Shown: positions 25,673 to 34,745, numbered from the stretch's first letter. The stretch is DNA of 64,000 bases from Methylobacterium sp. C25 (GCF_021352225.1 NZ_JAAUVI010000001.1:840191-904190); one strand, 5' to 3'. Notes: a model not told the origin generated them from the letters alone. Translations and numbers: made by a program.

Positions 25673-27226
25673 TCAGCGCCAGAACGGCCTCATCTCCACA
25701 AGAGCCTCGTGCGCGTCATCCGCCTTCTCGACGAGCTTCGTGGCGCGCGCGTCGGCCTCCGCATCGGCAGTGGTGAGGCCGACGGCGTACAGGGCCGCGC
25801 CGGACGGGGCCTCGCCCGCACCTTCATCCCGCGCCGCCACGAGACGGTCGGCGATCTGGTGGGCGGTGGAGAGGTCGTTCAGCGCGCCGAGATGGTCCTG
25901 CAGGTCCGACAGCGCGGCCACGAAGGCCTTGTGACGCTTGGCGGCCTTTTTCTCTGGAAAAAGCGGGCCGAAGAACTCGGCGCCGTAGCGCAGCTTCTTC
26001 GCGACGATCCTGACCTGGTGACGCTCCTCGGGTTCGAGCCGGGCGAGGTGATGGCCGCGCTTCTTCAGGCGGCGGCGCAGACGCTCCAGCACCGTGACGG
26101 CGAAGTCGCGGGCCGAGTGATCGCCGGCCTTTCCCGTGCGCCAGGCGCCGGTCTCGACCCATGTGACGAGGTCGATGATCAGGGCTCGCCAGGCCGGCCC
26201 GTCGAGAATCGCGAAAACCGCCGCATAGGCCTCCTCGCGTTCGGCGGAGAGGCGCTCGCGCAGATCGTCGAGGCCGGCCTCGCCGGGGCGGCGCGCGATC
26301 TCGCCGGGCAAGGTCTCGTCGAGGAAGACGTCGAGGTTGCGCGCGGTGCCGAACGGCTCGGTGACGCGCTTGATCGCCGCGCGCAGGTCCTCGGCCTTCT
26401 CGTCCTGTTCCAGCAACGGCTTGAACAGAGAGAAGGCCGATCGGAGCCGCCGCAGGGCGACGCGCATCTGGTGCAGGGCCTCGGGTGCGCGGCCGTGGCG
26501 GAACACATCCTCGTTGAGGCGCAAGTGACGCAGGCAGGCCTTGGCGACGGCGGCAAAGGCATCGCCCGCGTCGATCTCGGGATCGAGGTCGAAGCTGCCA
26601 GCCTTGCTCGGGTTGTGCAGCCGTTCGTCGATCAGGGCGTAGCCGCGCTCGCCCTTGCTCAGCACGCCGAGGCGCAGCGGCGCGCTCTCGCCGAGAGCGC
26701 TCGCCAGGGTGAACAGATCGGCGGCGCTCCCGTCTTCGAGTTCGAGCTCGACCTCGCAGAGCGGCGCGTCGCCCGCATCCGTCTCGACGCGGCCGGTATC
26801 GAGCGTCGCGACGATGCTGGACGAACCGTGCCGGATGGACCGCTGGCTGCGCTCGACGACGGTGCGAAACAGTCGCGACAGGGCGGCCGATTTTGCCTCG
26901 CCGAGAACGGCGGCGGCCGGCGTATCGGCGAGCAGGGCGACATCCGGCTCCTGCCCCGCGACGTCCCATTCCCACTCGCCCCGGTCGAACAGGCCGATGG
27001 CGGCAGGCGCCGCCGATTTCAGGGTCTGGATCGCGCGCTCGCCCTCGCGGCGCAGGCGAAGCGAGAGGCCGGCGGCGTGGAGGTCTCGGCCGGCCGTGTC
27101 GAAATAGGTGGTATCGAGGAGGCTGGTCGCGGCATCCTCCGCCTGAAGCAGGGGATGTCCCGCAAGCGGCGTCAGGTCAGGCCCATCGCATATCAGCTTC
27201 AGCTCGATCTCGCGCGGCGCCTTCAT
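25673..27226 (-). CDS. CYTH and CHAD domain protein (inorganic triphosphatase-like)
   Basis: A 517-residue two-domain protein. The CYTH domain (residues 1 to about 200) starts with the signature EIELKL (ExExK) and contains the beta-tunnel words DTTYFDTAGRDLHAAGLSLR and CEVELELEDG. The CHAD domain (about residues 225-510) is helical and rich in conserved His, Arg and Lys, with LHQMRVALRRLRSAFSLFK and QVRIVAKKLRYGAEFF. CYTH domains hydrolyse triphosphates such as inorganic tripolyphosphate; CHAD domains bind polyphosphate. A role in polyphosphate metabolism is therefore likely, and the pit phosphate transporter lies about 2 kb away, though on the other strand. Confidence 0.92.
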   Translation of the reverse strand: MKAPREIELKLICDGPDLTPLAGHPLLQAEDAATSLLDTTYFDTAGRDLHAAGLSLRLRREGERAIQTLKSAAPAAIGLFDRGEWEWDVAGQEPDVALLADTPAAAVLGEAKSAALSRLFRTVVERSQRSIRHGSSSIVATLDTGRVETDAGDAPLCEVELELEDGSAADLFTLASALGESAPLRLGVLSKGERGYALIDERLHNPSKAGSFDLDPEIDAGDAFAAVAKACLRHLRLNEDVFRHGRAPEALHQMRVALRRLRSAFSLFKPLLEQDEKAEDLRAAIKRVTEPFGTARNLDVFLDETLPGEIARRPGEAGLDDLRERLSAEREEAYAAVFAILDGPAWRALIIDLVTWVETGAWRTGKAGDHSARDFAVTVLERLRRRLKKRGHHLARLEPEERHQVRIVAKKLRYGAEFFGPLFPEKKAAKRHKAFVAALSDLQDHLGALNDLSTAHQIADRLVAARDEGAGEAPSGAALYAVGLTTADAEADARATKLVEKADDAHEALVEMRPFWR

Positions 27227-27551
27227 GCCGTTTTCCGTTCTCCATTCGCATGCCGCGCCCGTCGCACGGCCGGAACGCCGCGACGATCGAGTCGCCTGCC
27301 GGCGACGTCACTTGATCTGTAGCGGGACAGTCGCCGTTTCGCGAGGCCGTCTCCCGCCAGAAACGACCGCGGTGGAGGCGCGTTCCAGCGCCAGATCACG
27401 GGTCGAAATGTTGCCCGATGAAGCCTGATGCGATGGACGGGGACGGGGCTCGCCGTTAAGATTCCGCTCTCTTGTTTCCCGCCTGAGTCCGACGCCGATC
27501 CGTTCGCGACGGAAACGCTCTGACCTCGCTCATGCTGTCGGGAGGAAGGCC
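27227..27551. other. Intergenic region, divergent promoters
   Basis: This 325 bp stretch separates the leftward CYTH/CHAD gene from a rightward secreted-protein gene. It should contain both promoters. Apart from a strong GGGAGGAAGG ribosome-binding site directly before 27552 I see no repeat, dyad or open frame with coding character. Confidence 0.4.
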
Positions 27552-28190
27552 ATGTCGGTCGTGACGCGCCGCGGAACGGTCAGCCTTCTATTCGGCCTGC
27601 TGCTGTCGGCTTCTGCCCTGGCGCAAACCGCGCCGGGCAACCCCTCCTGGACCGACCCGCCTACGCGCGGGGCGGAGGGTCCGAAGCCGGATATCGCCAA
27701 GCCCGAAACCAAGGCACCGGTCGCTGAAAAGGCACCCGCCGAGCCGACGCCCGCCGAGCGCGCGGCGACGACGCTCGGCGTGAAGCCGGTCGAGGCCGGC
27801 AAGCAAACTGCTTCGAATGGTACGGCACAGACCCATCGCCGCGTCGTGCGGCCACGGATGGTCGAGCGCCCGATGGTGATCACGCGACGCCGGGTCCACA
27901 CCGCCGCACGCGTGATCCATCGTCGGTCCCATCAAGCCACGCGAGCGACGGCCCGGAATCTCGCCCTCGCTGCCGAATACAGGTCAGCCCGAAGACATGC
28001 CTCGATCTCATCGAGACGCCGTCTGGCGGAATGGGGCAACTTGATCGAAGAGAATCCGGCAAGTCGCGCCGCGGCAGCGCGCGGGCCCGGCTATGCAGCT
28101 ACGCACATGCCTACAAACGGCGCCCCCCAGGGCCGCCGCTTCCAGTCTCGTCTACCGTTTGACGGCGCCGATTTCGGCGATCTCGACTGA
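27552..28190 (+). CDS. Secreted hypothetical protein
   Basis: A 212-residue protein with a signal peptide (about 24 residues, LLFGLLLSASALAQTAPG). The mature chain has low complexity: a Pro/Ala/Lys-rich stretch to about residue 85, then a strongly basic Arg/His-rich region (RRVVRPRMVERPMVITRRRV, followed by HRRSHQATRAT) and a short C-terminal part. No family is recognised. Such basic secreted proteins could interact with acidic cell-wall or polysaccharide material, but that is inference. A strong GGGAGGAAGG site 7 bases before the ATG supports the start. Confidence 0.7.
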   Translation: MSVVTRRGTVSLLFGLLLSASALAQTAPGNPSWTDPPTRGAEGPKPDIAKPETKAPVAEKAPAEPTPAERAATTLGVKPVEAGKQTASNGTAQTHRRVVRPRMVERPMVITRRRVHTAARVIHRRSHQATRATARNLALAAEYRSARRHASISSRRRLAEWGNLIEENPASRAAAARGPGYAATHMPTNGAPQGRRFQSRLPFDGADFGDLD

Positions 28191-28212
28191 GAATACCGCG
28201 ACGAGCGGCAAT

Positions 28213-28521
28213 TCAGCGGATGCGGCCCGGACGTGCAGGCTCGAACACGATTCGGCGGTGGAACGCGCACCAGCTCTTGCCGTCGGCCACGGGCGCACCG
28301 CAGCACACTGCCTGATCGCTCGGCTCTCCGATGATGAACTTGCATACGAAGGCGCCCGACTGCGCGAAGGGGACGCGCAGCTTTGCGGACGGCTCCGCGA
28401 TAGGGTCGGCCTCGCTGATCTGCGACATGCGGACGAGCTGGTTCATGAACTTCGGACTCTTGGGGTGTGCCTGGATGCCCCCGGCGATCCGGCGGCGCGT
28501 ACAATGTACGTCCTGCCCCAA
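28213..28521 (-). CDS. GcrA C-terminal-like small protein
   Basis: A protein of up to 102 residues. The C-terminal half (FVCKFIIGEPSDQAVCCGAP then WCAFH) follows the pattern of the sigma-70-interacting end of GcrA cell-cycle regulators, C-x-[FW]-x-I/P-x-G-[DE]-P...CG-x-P...YC/WC-x-x-H. The N-terminal GcrA HTH is missing. The first codon of the open frame is a TTG at 28521; an ATG at 28446 would give 77 residues (MNQLVRMSQ). The start is uncertain, but the segment RRRIAGGIQAHPKSPKFMNQ looks coding, so I give the longer form. It could modulate sigma-70 or be a metal-binding relic; function is not known. Confidence 0.6.
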   Translation of the reverse strand: MGQDVHCTRRRIAGGIQAHPKSPKFMNQLVRMSQISEADPIAEPSAKLRVPFAQSGAFVCKFIIGEPSDQAVCCGAPVADGKSWCAFHRRIVFEPARPGRIR

Positions 28522-28601
28522 GCCGGTTACGGGAATCTGCGACGTTCTTGGTGAATGCCGCGGAACCCTAACGGCTCCCTACCGGCAGCACCGGCGCGCA
28601 G

Positions 28602-28619
28602 GAGTCATGCTACTGTCAT
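28602..28619 (+). promoter_or_regulatory. Pho-box-like direct repeat upstream of pit
   Basis: GAGTCAT-GCTA-CTGTCAT: two 7 bp repeats with a 4 bp spacer, matching the PhoB consensus CTGTCAT-N4-CTGTCAT at 12 of 14 positions and oriented toward pit. A possible -10, GATTCT, follows at 28625. The pit start codon is 260 bp downstream. A 9 bp inverted repeat (GTGCGGTGC at 28664-28672, complement at 28699-28707) lies in the leader. Confidence 0.55.
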
Positions 28620-28879
28620 AGCTGGGATTCTTCGCTCGGGAAACAAGTCCCGGTTGCGGAAGAGTGCGGTGCACACAAAACGAAGGTGACCAAGAGCCGC
28701 ACCGCACGCATGGCAGGCCCGTAAGCTGACCTTGGGCGTTCAGATCCGCCGCTCTTTTACACCCACGATTCGCCTAAAGTTTTCATCCCCGGCAAAACGG
28801 TTTGGAAGCTGTTTTCGTCACGGAACTGATATGTGCCCCTTGTAGGCATCGCCCGTCTTCCCAGCGGGACTATGCCATC

Positions 28880-30517
28880 ATGTCGGATGCAATTGCAGCA
28901 CCGCCGCCTCTTGCGGCCCAACACTCTCAGAGCAAAGGCGGTCCGCGCCTGGATCATGGCACGCATCCAGCCGGAATCATCGTTTTCCTGCTCATCCTGA
29001 TCGCCGGCCTCGGCTATGCAGTCGTCAGCCTCATCGCCGACATGAACGCAGTCGGCGAGTCGCCGCTGGCCATCGGCGCCTTCGTGCTCCTCGGAATCGC
29101 CCTGCTCATCGCCCTCGGCTTCGAGTTCGTGAACGGCTTCCACGACACGGCCAACGCCGTGGCGACCGTCATCTATACCCACTCGCTGCCTCCGATGGTC
29201 GCGGTGGTCTGGTCGGGCACCTTCAACTTCCTCGGCGTGATGCTGTCGAGCGGCGCGGTCGCCTACGCCATCGTCACCCTGCTTCCTGTGGAGCTGATCC
29301 TCCAGGTCGGCTCGGGCGCAGGCTACGCGATGATCTTCTCGCTGCTCATCGCCGCCATTTTGTGGAACCTCGGCACCTGGGCCCTCGGCCTGCCGAACTC
29401 CTCCTCGCATGCGCTGATCGGCTCGGTGCTCGGCGTCGGCCTCGCCAACCAGCTCATGGGCGGCGGCGACGGCACGTCCGGCGTCGACTGGGGCCAGGCC
29501 TTCAAGGTGTTCCAGGCGCTTCTGTTCTCGCCGGTCTGCGGTTTCGTGCTGGCGGCCCTGCTGCTGCTCGCGCTGAAGTTCACCGTGAAGCGCAAGGATC
29601 TCTACGAGGCTCCGAAGGGCGAGACCCCTCCCCCGCTCTGGATCCGCGGCCTGCTGATCCTGACCTGCACGCTGGTCTCGTTCTTCCACGGCGGCAATGA
29701 CGGCCAGAAGGGCATGGGCCTGATCATGCTGATCCTGATCGGTGCAGCCCCGACCGCTTACGCCCTCAACCGCACCATGTCGGATGCCACCACCCCGGCC
29801 TTCGTCCAGCAGTCGCAGACGGCGAGCACCTTGTTCGCGAGCCATGCCAAGGGCAGCTCGGTCGCCCCCGACGCGGAGTCGGCGCGCAAGATCGTCGGCG
29901 AAGCCCTGAAGTCCAAGCAGCTGAACACGCCGGACGTCTTCGCCGCGCTGTCGACGCTCTCCACCGACATCGCGAACTCGGTGAAGAACTACGGCTCGAT
30001 CCGTCAGGTCCCGGCTGCCGCGACCTCGAACGTGCGTAACGACATGTACCTGGCCTCCGATGCGGTCCGCCTGCTTCCGGCCTCCGGCGCCACCCTGTCG
30101 GACGAAGAGAAGGGCACGCTCAAGTCCTATGGCACCCTGCTGAACGACGGCACGCGCTACATCCCGACCTGGGTGAAGGTCTGCGTGGCGCTCGCGCTCG
30201 GCCTGGGCACCATGGTCGGCTGGAAGCGCATCGTCGTCACCGTCGGCGAGAAGATCGGCAAGACCCACCTGACCTACGCGCAGGGCGCCTCGGCCGAACT
30301 CGTCGCCGCCGGCACCATCGGTCTCGCTGAGCTCTACGGGCTGCCGGTCTCGACGACGCACATCCTGTCGAGCGGCGTCGCCGGCTCGATGGCCGCCAAC
30401 GGCTCCGGCCTGCAGGCTTCCACGGTCCGCAACATGGCGCTGGCCTGGGTGCTCACCCTGCCCGCCGCCATCACGCTGGCCGGCGGCCTGTTCTTCATCC
30501 TGCGCCACGTTTTCTGA
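28880..30517 (+). CDS. pitA: Inorganic phosphate transporter, Pit family
   Basis: A 545-residue low-affinity phosphate:proton symporter that carries metal-phosphate complexes. The two inverted PHO4 signatures are present: GFEFVNGFHDTANAVATVIY in the N-half with PNSSSHALIGSVLG, and FFHGGNDGQKGMGL plus GLPVSTTHILSSGVAGSMAA in the C-half. About ten membrane helices are visible, with a soluble loop of about 150 residues (about 310-455) in the middle, larger than in E. coli PitA. The ATG at 28880 opens the standard frame. A Pho-box-like site upstream suggests PhoB control, which in other Rhizobiales represses pit at low phosphate. A strong terminator follows. Confidence 0.94.
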   Translation: MSDAIAAPPPLAAQHSQSKGGPRLDHGTHPAGIIVFLLILIAGLGYAVVSLIADMNAVGESPLAIGAFVLLGIALLIALGFEFVNGFHDTANAVATVIYTHSLPPMVAVVWSGTFNFLGVMLSSGAVAYAIVTLLPVELILQVGSGAGYAMIFSLLIAAILWNLGTWALGLPNSSSHALIGSVLGVGLANQLMGGGDGTSGVDWGQAFKVFQALLFSPVCGFVLAALLLLALKFTVKRKDLYEAPKGETPPPLWIRGLLILTCTLVSFFHGGNDGQKGMGLIMLILIGAAPTAYALNRTMSDATTPAFVQQSQTASTLFASHAKGSSVAPDAESARKIVGEALKSKQLNTPDVFAALSTLSTDIANSVKNYGSIRQVPAAATSNVRNDMYLASDAVRLLPASGATLSDEEKGTLKSYGTLLNDGTRYIPTWVKVCVALALGLGTMVGWKRIVVTVGEKIGKTHLTYAQGASAELVAAGTIGLAELYGLPVSTTHILSSGVAGSMAANGSGLQASTVRNMALAWVLTLPAAITLAGGLFFILRHVF

Positions 30518-30540
30518 TCACCGACGCAGATCGAGACGGG

Positions 30541-30577
30541 AAGGCCCCGGGGCTCGCGCCCCGGGGCCTTTGCTTTT
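30541..30577 (+). terminator. Intrinsic terminator after pit
   Basis: A perfect 13 bp stem (AAGGCCCCGGGGC at 30541-30553 with its complement at 30558-30570), loop TCGC, then TGCTTTT. Confidence 0.88.
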
Positions 30578-30632
30578 GGCCGCGACGTGAGGGATGAACA
30601 GCCATCTCCCGCGGCGTCGGAGCGGCACCGGA

Positions 30633-31673
30633 ATGCGCGTCCTCGTCACCGGTTCGGCCGGTTTCATCGGCCACGCCCTGAGCCGCCGCCTGCTGAGCGA
30701 GGGGCACAACGTCACCGGCTTCGATGCCTTCTCCGACTATTACGACGTCGACCTGAAGCGTGCGCGTCATGCCGAGCTCGCCGCTTTCCCGGATTTCGAG
30801 CCGGTGGAAGCCCGGCTGGAGACGCCCGGCGCGCTCCTCGACACGGTGGCCCGCTTCCGACCGGAGATCGTGGTCCATCTCGCGGCCCAGGCCGGGGTTC
30901 GCTACAGCATCGAGAACCCGGGCGCCTATGTCGACGCGAACATCGTCGGCACCGCAAACCTGCTGGAGGCCGTACGGACGCATCCGGTGCGCCACCTGCT
31001 GCTCGCCTCGACCAGCTCGGCCTATGGCGGCGGCGCGACCTCGCCCTTTCGAGAGATCGACCGTGCGGTGACGCCCGTCTCCTTCTACGCGGCCACCAAG
31101 CTCGCGACGGAGGCGATGGCGCATTCCTACGCGCATCTCTTCGGAGTGCCGACGACGGCTTTGCGCTTCTTCACGGTCTATGGGCCCTGGGGCCGGCCGG
31201 ACATGGCCCTGTTCCTGTTCACCCGGAAGATCCTGGCAGGCCAGCCGATCGAGGTCTTCTCCGGCGGCACGGCCGAGCGCGACTTCACCTATATCGACGA
31301 TCTCGTCGAAGGCCTGATGCGGCTGATGAATTGCGTGCCGCCGAAACCCGGCGAGAGTGCCCCGATCGGCGCGGCCGACACGCTGAGCCCCGTCGCGCCC
31401 TATCGCCTCGTCAATATCGGCGGCGGACGGCCGGTGCGGCTCGGCCGGATGATCGACGTGCTGGAAGAGGCCCTGGGCCGGCCAGCGGAACGCATCCCCC
31501 TGCCCCTGCCGCCGGGCGACGTCACGGCCACGCGGGCGAGCACGGGGCTGCTGCAGGCGCTGATCGGCGCCGTGCCCGAAACGTCGATCGAGACCGGGAT
31601 CCCGGCCTTCGTGCGCTGGTATCGCGATTTCTACCAGACGGATGTCGATCCCCTGGCCGAGCCGTCACGCTGA
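30633..31673 (+). CDS. UDP-glucuronate 4-epimerase (extended SDR)
   Basis: A 346-residue NAD-dependent epimerase that converts UDP-glucuronate to UDP-galacturonate. Motifs: Rossmann GSAGFIGHALSRRL, the family word DAFSDYYDVDLKRAR, HLAAQAGVRYSIENP, catalytic Ser in STSSAYGG and YxxxK in YAATK, then FFTVYGPWGRPDMALFLFT and ERDFTYIDDLV. These match the LpsL/Gla/Cap1J group closely. The ATG at 30633 starts directly at the Rossmann strand; an ATG at 30594 would add 13 basic residues. The product is used for surface polysaccharides or lipid A galacturonosylation in Rhizobiales. It follows the pit terminator and so has its own promoter. Confidence 0.92.
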   Translation: MRVLVTGSAGFIGHALSRRLLSEGHNVTGFDAFSDYYDVDLKRARHAELAAFPDFEPVEARLETPGALLDTVARFRPEIVVHLAAQAGVRYSIENPGAYVDANIVGTANLLEAVRTHPVRHLLLASTSSAYGGGATSPFREIDRAVTPVSFYAATKLATEAMAHSYAHLFGVPTTALRFFTVYGPWGRPDMALFLFTRKILAGQPIEVFSGGTAERDFTYIDDLVEGLMRLMNCVPPKPGESAPIGAADTLSPVAPYRLVNIGGGRPVRLGRMIDVLEEALGRPAERIPLPLPPGDVTATRASTGLLQALIGAVPETSIETGIPAFVRWYRDFYQTDVDPLAEPSR

Positions 31674-31777
31674 GCCGCATGCTCCCGACGCTCCGGCATT
31701 GACTCCGTCCTGATGCCCGATACTCCCCTGCGCATGGCTGGCAGCGCCGCCCGACCCAGAATGGACGTTTCCCGCAC

Positions 31778-33595
31778 ATGAACCCGGCGCCGGCTCCCGC
31801 CGCGCGGACCAAGTTGACGGTCCCGGAACGGCTGCGCGCCCTGGTGCGCGGAAGCGAGGCGGGCCTCGTCGCCCTCGCGGCGGTCATCGGCTGCATCGGC
31901 GGTGCGGCCGTCGCGGCGATGAGCGCGACGACGCAGCTCCTGCGCGAACTTCTCTTTCAAATTCCGCATGGCAGCCGCCTCAGCGCCATGCCCGATCTGC
32001 CGGCGATGGTCGCGCTCGCAGGCCCGACGATCGGGGGCGCCGTCTTCGGCCTTCTGACCTACCTCGTGGCGCGGCGGCGCGGCGGCCAAGGCCGCCGCCC
32101 CCTGATCGATCCGATCGAGGCCAACGCCCTGCATGGCGGCCGGATGTCGCTGCGCGACTCGGTCTACGTCGCCATCCAGAACATCATCTCGAACGGGTGC
32201 GGCGCCTCCGTCGGCCTCGAGGCGGGCTATACCCAGATCGCCGGCGGGATTGCCTCGCGCGCCGGCATCGCCTTCGGCCTGCGTCGCTCGGACCTGCGCA
32301 CCCTCGTCGGCTGCGGCTCGGCCGCCGCCATCGCCGCCGCCTTCGGCTCGCCGCTGACCGGCGCCTTCTACGCCTACGAATTGATCATCGGCACTTACAC
32401 CATCGCCACGCTGGCGCCGGTGGTGGTCGCCGCCTTCTGCGGCAGCCTCGTCGCGCAGGCCCTGGTCTCGCAGGCCGCCTTCGTCGACGTGAGGGCGCTT
32501 GTCGGGACCGTGCATCCCGGAATCACCGCGGCGGATACGCTGCCCTGTCTCGGGCTCGGCCTGATCTGCGCCGGCTGCGGCATCGCGATCATGCGCGGGG
32601 TCACGCTGGTCGAGCAGGGATTCCGCTGGATCGCGCTGCCGACGGCGCTGCGCCCGGCCCTCGGCGGTCTCTGCACCGGCGCTCTCGCGCTCGTCGCCAC
32701 GCCGCAGGTGCTCTCCGGCGGCCACGGCGCCCTGCATTTCCACCTGTCCGAGACCGCGGCCGCGTTCAGCGCCTTCGGCATCGCGAGCCTGTTCGCGGCC
32801 AAGGCGGCGGCCTCGGCCATCTCGATCGGCTCGGGCTTTCGCGGTGGCCTGTTCTTCGCCTCGCTGTTGCTCGGCGCGCTCGCCGGGAAGCTGTTCTACG
32901 TGCTCGCGCCCGGCGTCAACGCCTTCGACATGACGGCGACCGCCTACGCCATCGTCGGCATGGCGGCACTCGCCGTGGCCATCGTCGGCGGCCCGCTGAC
33001 CATGACCTTCCTGGCGCTGGAGATGACCGGCAGCTTCCCGCTCGCCGGCCTGGTGCTCGTGGCGGTGATCGCCTGCTCGCTCACCGTGCGGAAGATCTTC
33101 GGCTACTCCTTCGCGACCTGGCGCTTCCACCTGCGTGGCGAGAGCATCCGCAGCGCGCACGACATCGGCTGGATCCGCAACCTCACCGTCGGACGCCTGA
33201 TGCGCAAGGAGGTGCAGACCGTCCCGCTCGACATGCCGCTGGAGGACTTCCTGCGCGAGCATCCCCTCGGCTCGCCCTCGCGGGTGGTGATGACCGATGC
33301 CAGGGAGCGCTATGCCGGGATCGTCCTGGTGCCGGAGGCTCATGCCCGGGCCCGGGAGGAGGGCGCCTCCCATCTCGCCGACCTCGTGCACCATGTCGAC
33401 GACGTGCTGCTCACCGACATGAACGCCAAGCAGGCCATGGCCACCTTCGACCGCACGGAGAGCGAGGCGCTGGTGGTGGTCGACGGCACGGTGAGCCGGA
33501 AGGTCGTCGGCCTCCTCACCGAGAGCCACACGCTGCGCCGCTATTCCGAAGAGCTCGATCGCCAGAGGCAGGCTGTCGTCGGCGAGACGTCTTGA
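31778..33595 (+). CDS. ClC-family chloride channel/antiporter with CBS domains
   Basis: A 605-residue ClC protein: about ten to twelve membrane segments to residue about 440, then two CBS domains (VGRLMRKEVQTVPLDMPLED, and VDDVLLTDMNAKQAMATFDR). The usual selectivity-filter words are altered. In place of G-[KR]-E-G-P there is GLEAG, which keeps the gating Glu, and the helix-N word GGxFxP reads GGLFFAS. Such changes are typical of the divergent bacterial EriC-CBS subgroup. Whether it acts as a channel or a Cl-/H+ antiporter cannot be told. ATG at 31778. It is followed 60 bp later by tartrate dehydrogenase, without an obvious functional link. Confidence 0.9.
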   Translation: MNPAPAPAARTKLTVPERLRALVRGSEAGLVALAAVIGCIGGAAVAAMSATTQLLRELLFQIPHGSRLSAMPDLPAMVALAGPTIGGAVFGLLTYLVARRRGGQGRRPLIDPIEANALHGGRMSLRDSVYVAIQNIISNGCGASVGLEAGYTQIAGGIASRAGIAFGLRRSDLRTLVGCGSAAAIAAAFGSPLTGAFYAYELIIGTYTIATLAPVVVAAFCGSLVAQALVSQAAFVDVRALVGTVHPGITAADTLPCLGLGLICAGCGIAIMRGVTLVEQGFRWIALPTALRPALGGLCTGALALVATPQVLSGGHGALHFHLSETAAAFSAFGIASLFAAKAAASAISIGSGFRGGLFFASLLLGALAGKLFYVLAPGVNAFDMTATAYAIVGMAALAVAIVGGPLTMTFLALEMTGSFPLAGLVLVAVIACSLTVRKIFGYSFATWRFHLRGESIRSAHDIGWIRNLTVGRLMRKEVQTVPLDMPLEDFLREHPLGSPSRVVMTDARERYAGIVLVPEAHARAREEGASHLADLVHHVDDVLLTDMNAKQAMATFDRTESEALVVVDGTVSRKVVGLLTESHTLRRYSEELDRQRQAVVGETS

Positions 33596-33655
33596 CGCCG
33601 CCTCGCATCGGCGCAACTCCCCGCGCGGGGGATGCAGCGAGTCCGGAGAACGAGA

Positions 33656-34735
33656 ATGGCCGCCTCTTCACGCAGCTACCGCATCGCGGTGATCCCCGGC
33701 GATGGCATCGGCAAGGAGGTCGTGCCCGAGGGCGTGCGCGTGCTGGAGGCGGCTGCCAAGCGCCATGGCTTCACGCTGCAGCAGGACTGGTTCGATTTCG
33801 CCTCCTGCGACTACTACGAAAGACACGGCCGCATGATGCCGGAGGACTGGAAGGCGCAGATCTCCGGCCACGACGCGATCTTCTTCGGCGCTGTCGGCAT
33901 GCCGGAGCGGGTGCCCGACCACATCTCGCTCTGGGGCTCGCTGATCCAGTTCCGGCGCGAGTTCGACCAGTACGCCAACCTGCGTCCCGTCCGCCTGATG
34001 CCGGGCGTGAAGAGCCCGCTGGCCGATCGCAAGCCGGGCGACATCGACTTCTGGGTGGTCCGCGAGAACACCGAGGGCGAGTACTCGAATGCGGGCGGGC
34101 GCATGTTCGCCGGCACCGACCGCGAATTCGCCATGCAGGAGACGGTGATGACGCGCTACGGCGTCGACCGCATCCTGCGCTTCGCCTTCAACCTCGCGCA
34201 GTCACGGCCGAAGAAGCACCTGACCTCGGCCACCAAGTCGAACGGCATCTCGATCACGATGCCCTACTGGGACGAGCGCGTTCACGCCGTCTCGCGCGAC
34301 TTCCCGGACGTGCGCTGGGATCAATACCATATCGACATCCTGACCGCGCATTTCGTGCTGAATCCGGATCGATTCGACGTCGTGGTCGCCTCGAACCTGT
34401 TCGGCGACATCCTCTCCGATCTCGGCCCGGCCTGCACCGGCACGATCGGCATCGCGCCCGCGGGCAACATCAACCCGGAGCGGCTGCACCCGTCGGTCTT
34501 CGAGCCGGTCCACGGGTCGGCCCCGGACATTGCGGGCCAGGGCATCGCCAATCCGATCGGCCAGATCTGGTCCGGCGCGATGATGCTCGAGCATCTCGGG
34601 GAAAAGGCGGCCGCGGACGAGATCGTCGCCGCGATCGAGCGCGTGCTTGCCGAGCGGACGCTCCGCACGCGCGATCTCGGCGGCAATGCCGATACCGAGA
34701 GCTGCGGGGAGGCCGTCGTTCAGGCGATCGGCTGA
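33656..34735 (+). CDS. ttuC: Tartrate dehydrogenase/decarboxylase family (TtuC-like)
   Basis: A 359-residue beta-decarboxylating dehydrogenase of the isocitrate/isopropylmalate family. Signature words: IPGDGIGKEVVPEGV, LWGSLIQFRREFDQYANLRP, VVRENTEGEYSNAGG, the metal and substrate residues in DILTAHFVLNPDRFDVVVAS, SNLFGDILSDLGP and the NAD-binding FEPVHGSAPDIAGQGIANP. LWGSLIQFR and the long loop NAGGRMF mark the tartrate dehydrogenase/D-malate dehydrogenase subgroup, which oxidises tartrate, D-malate and meso-tartrate. The ATG at 33656 has a GGAGAA site. D-malate dehydrogenase (DmlA) is the main alternative. Confidence 0.9.
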   Translation: MAASSRSYRIAVIPGDGIGKEVVPEGVRVLEAAAKRHGFTLQQDWFDFASCDYYERHGRMMPEDWKAQISGHDAIFFGAVGMPERVPDHISLWGSLIQFRREFDQYANLRPVRLMPGVKSPLADRKPGDIDFWVVRENTEGEYSNAGGRMFAGTDREFAMQETVMTRYGVDRILRFAFNLAQSRPKKHLTSATKSNGISITMPYWDERVHAVSRDFPDVRWDQYHIDILTAHFVLNPDRFDVVVASNLFGDILSDLGPACTGTIGIAPAGNINPERLHPSVFEPVHGSAPDIAGQGIANPIGQIWSGAMMLEHLGEKAAADEIVAAIERVLAERTLRTRDLGGNADTESCGEAVVQAIG

Positions 34736-34745
34736 CGGAGCCGCG

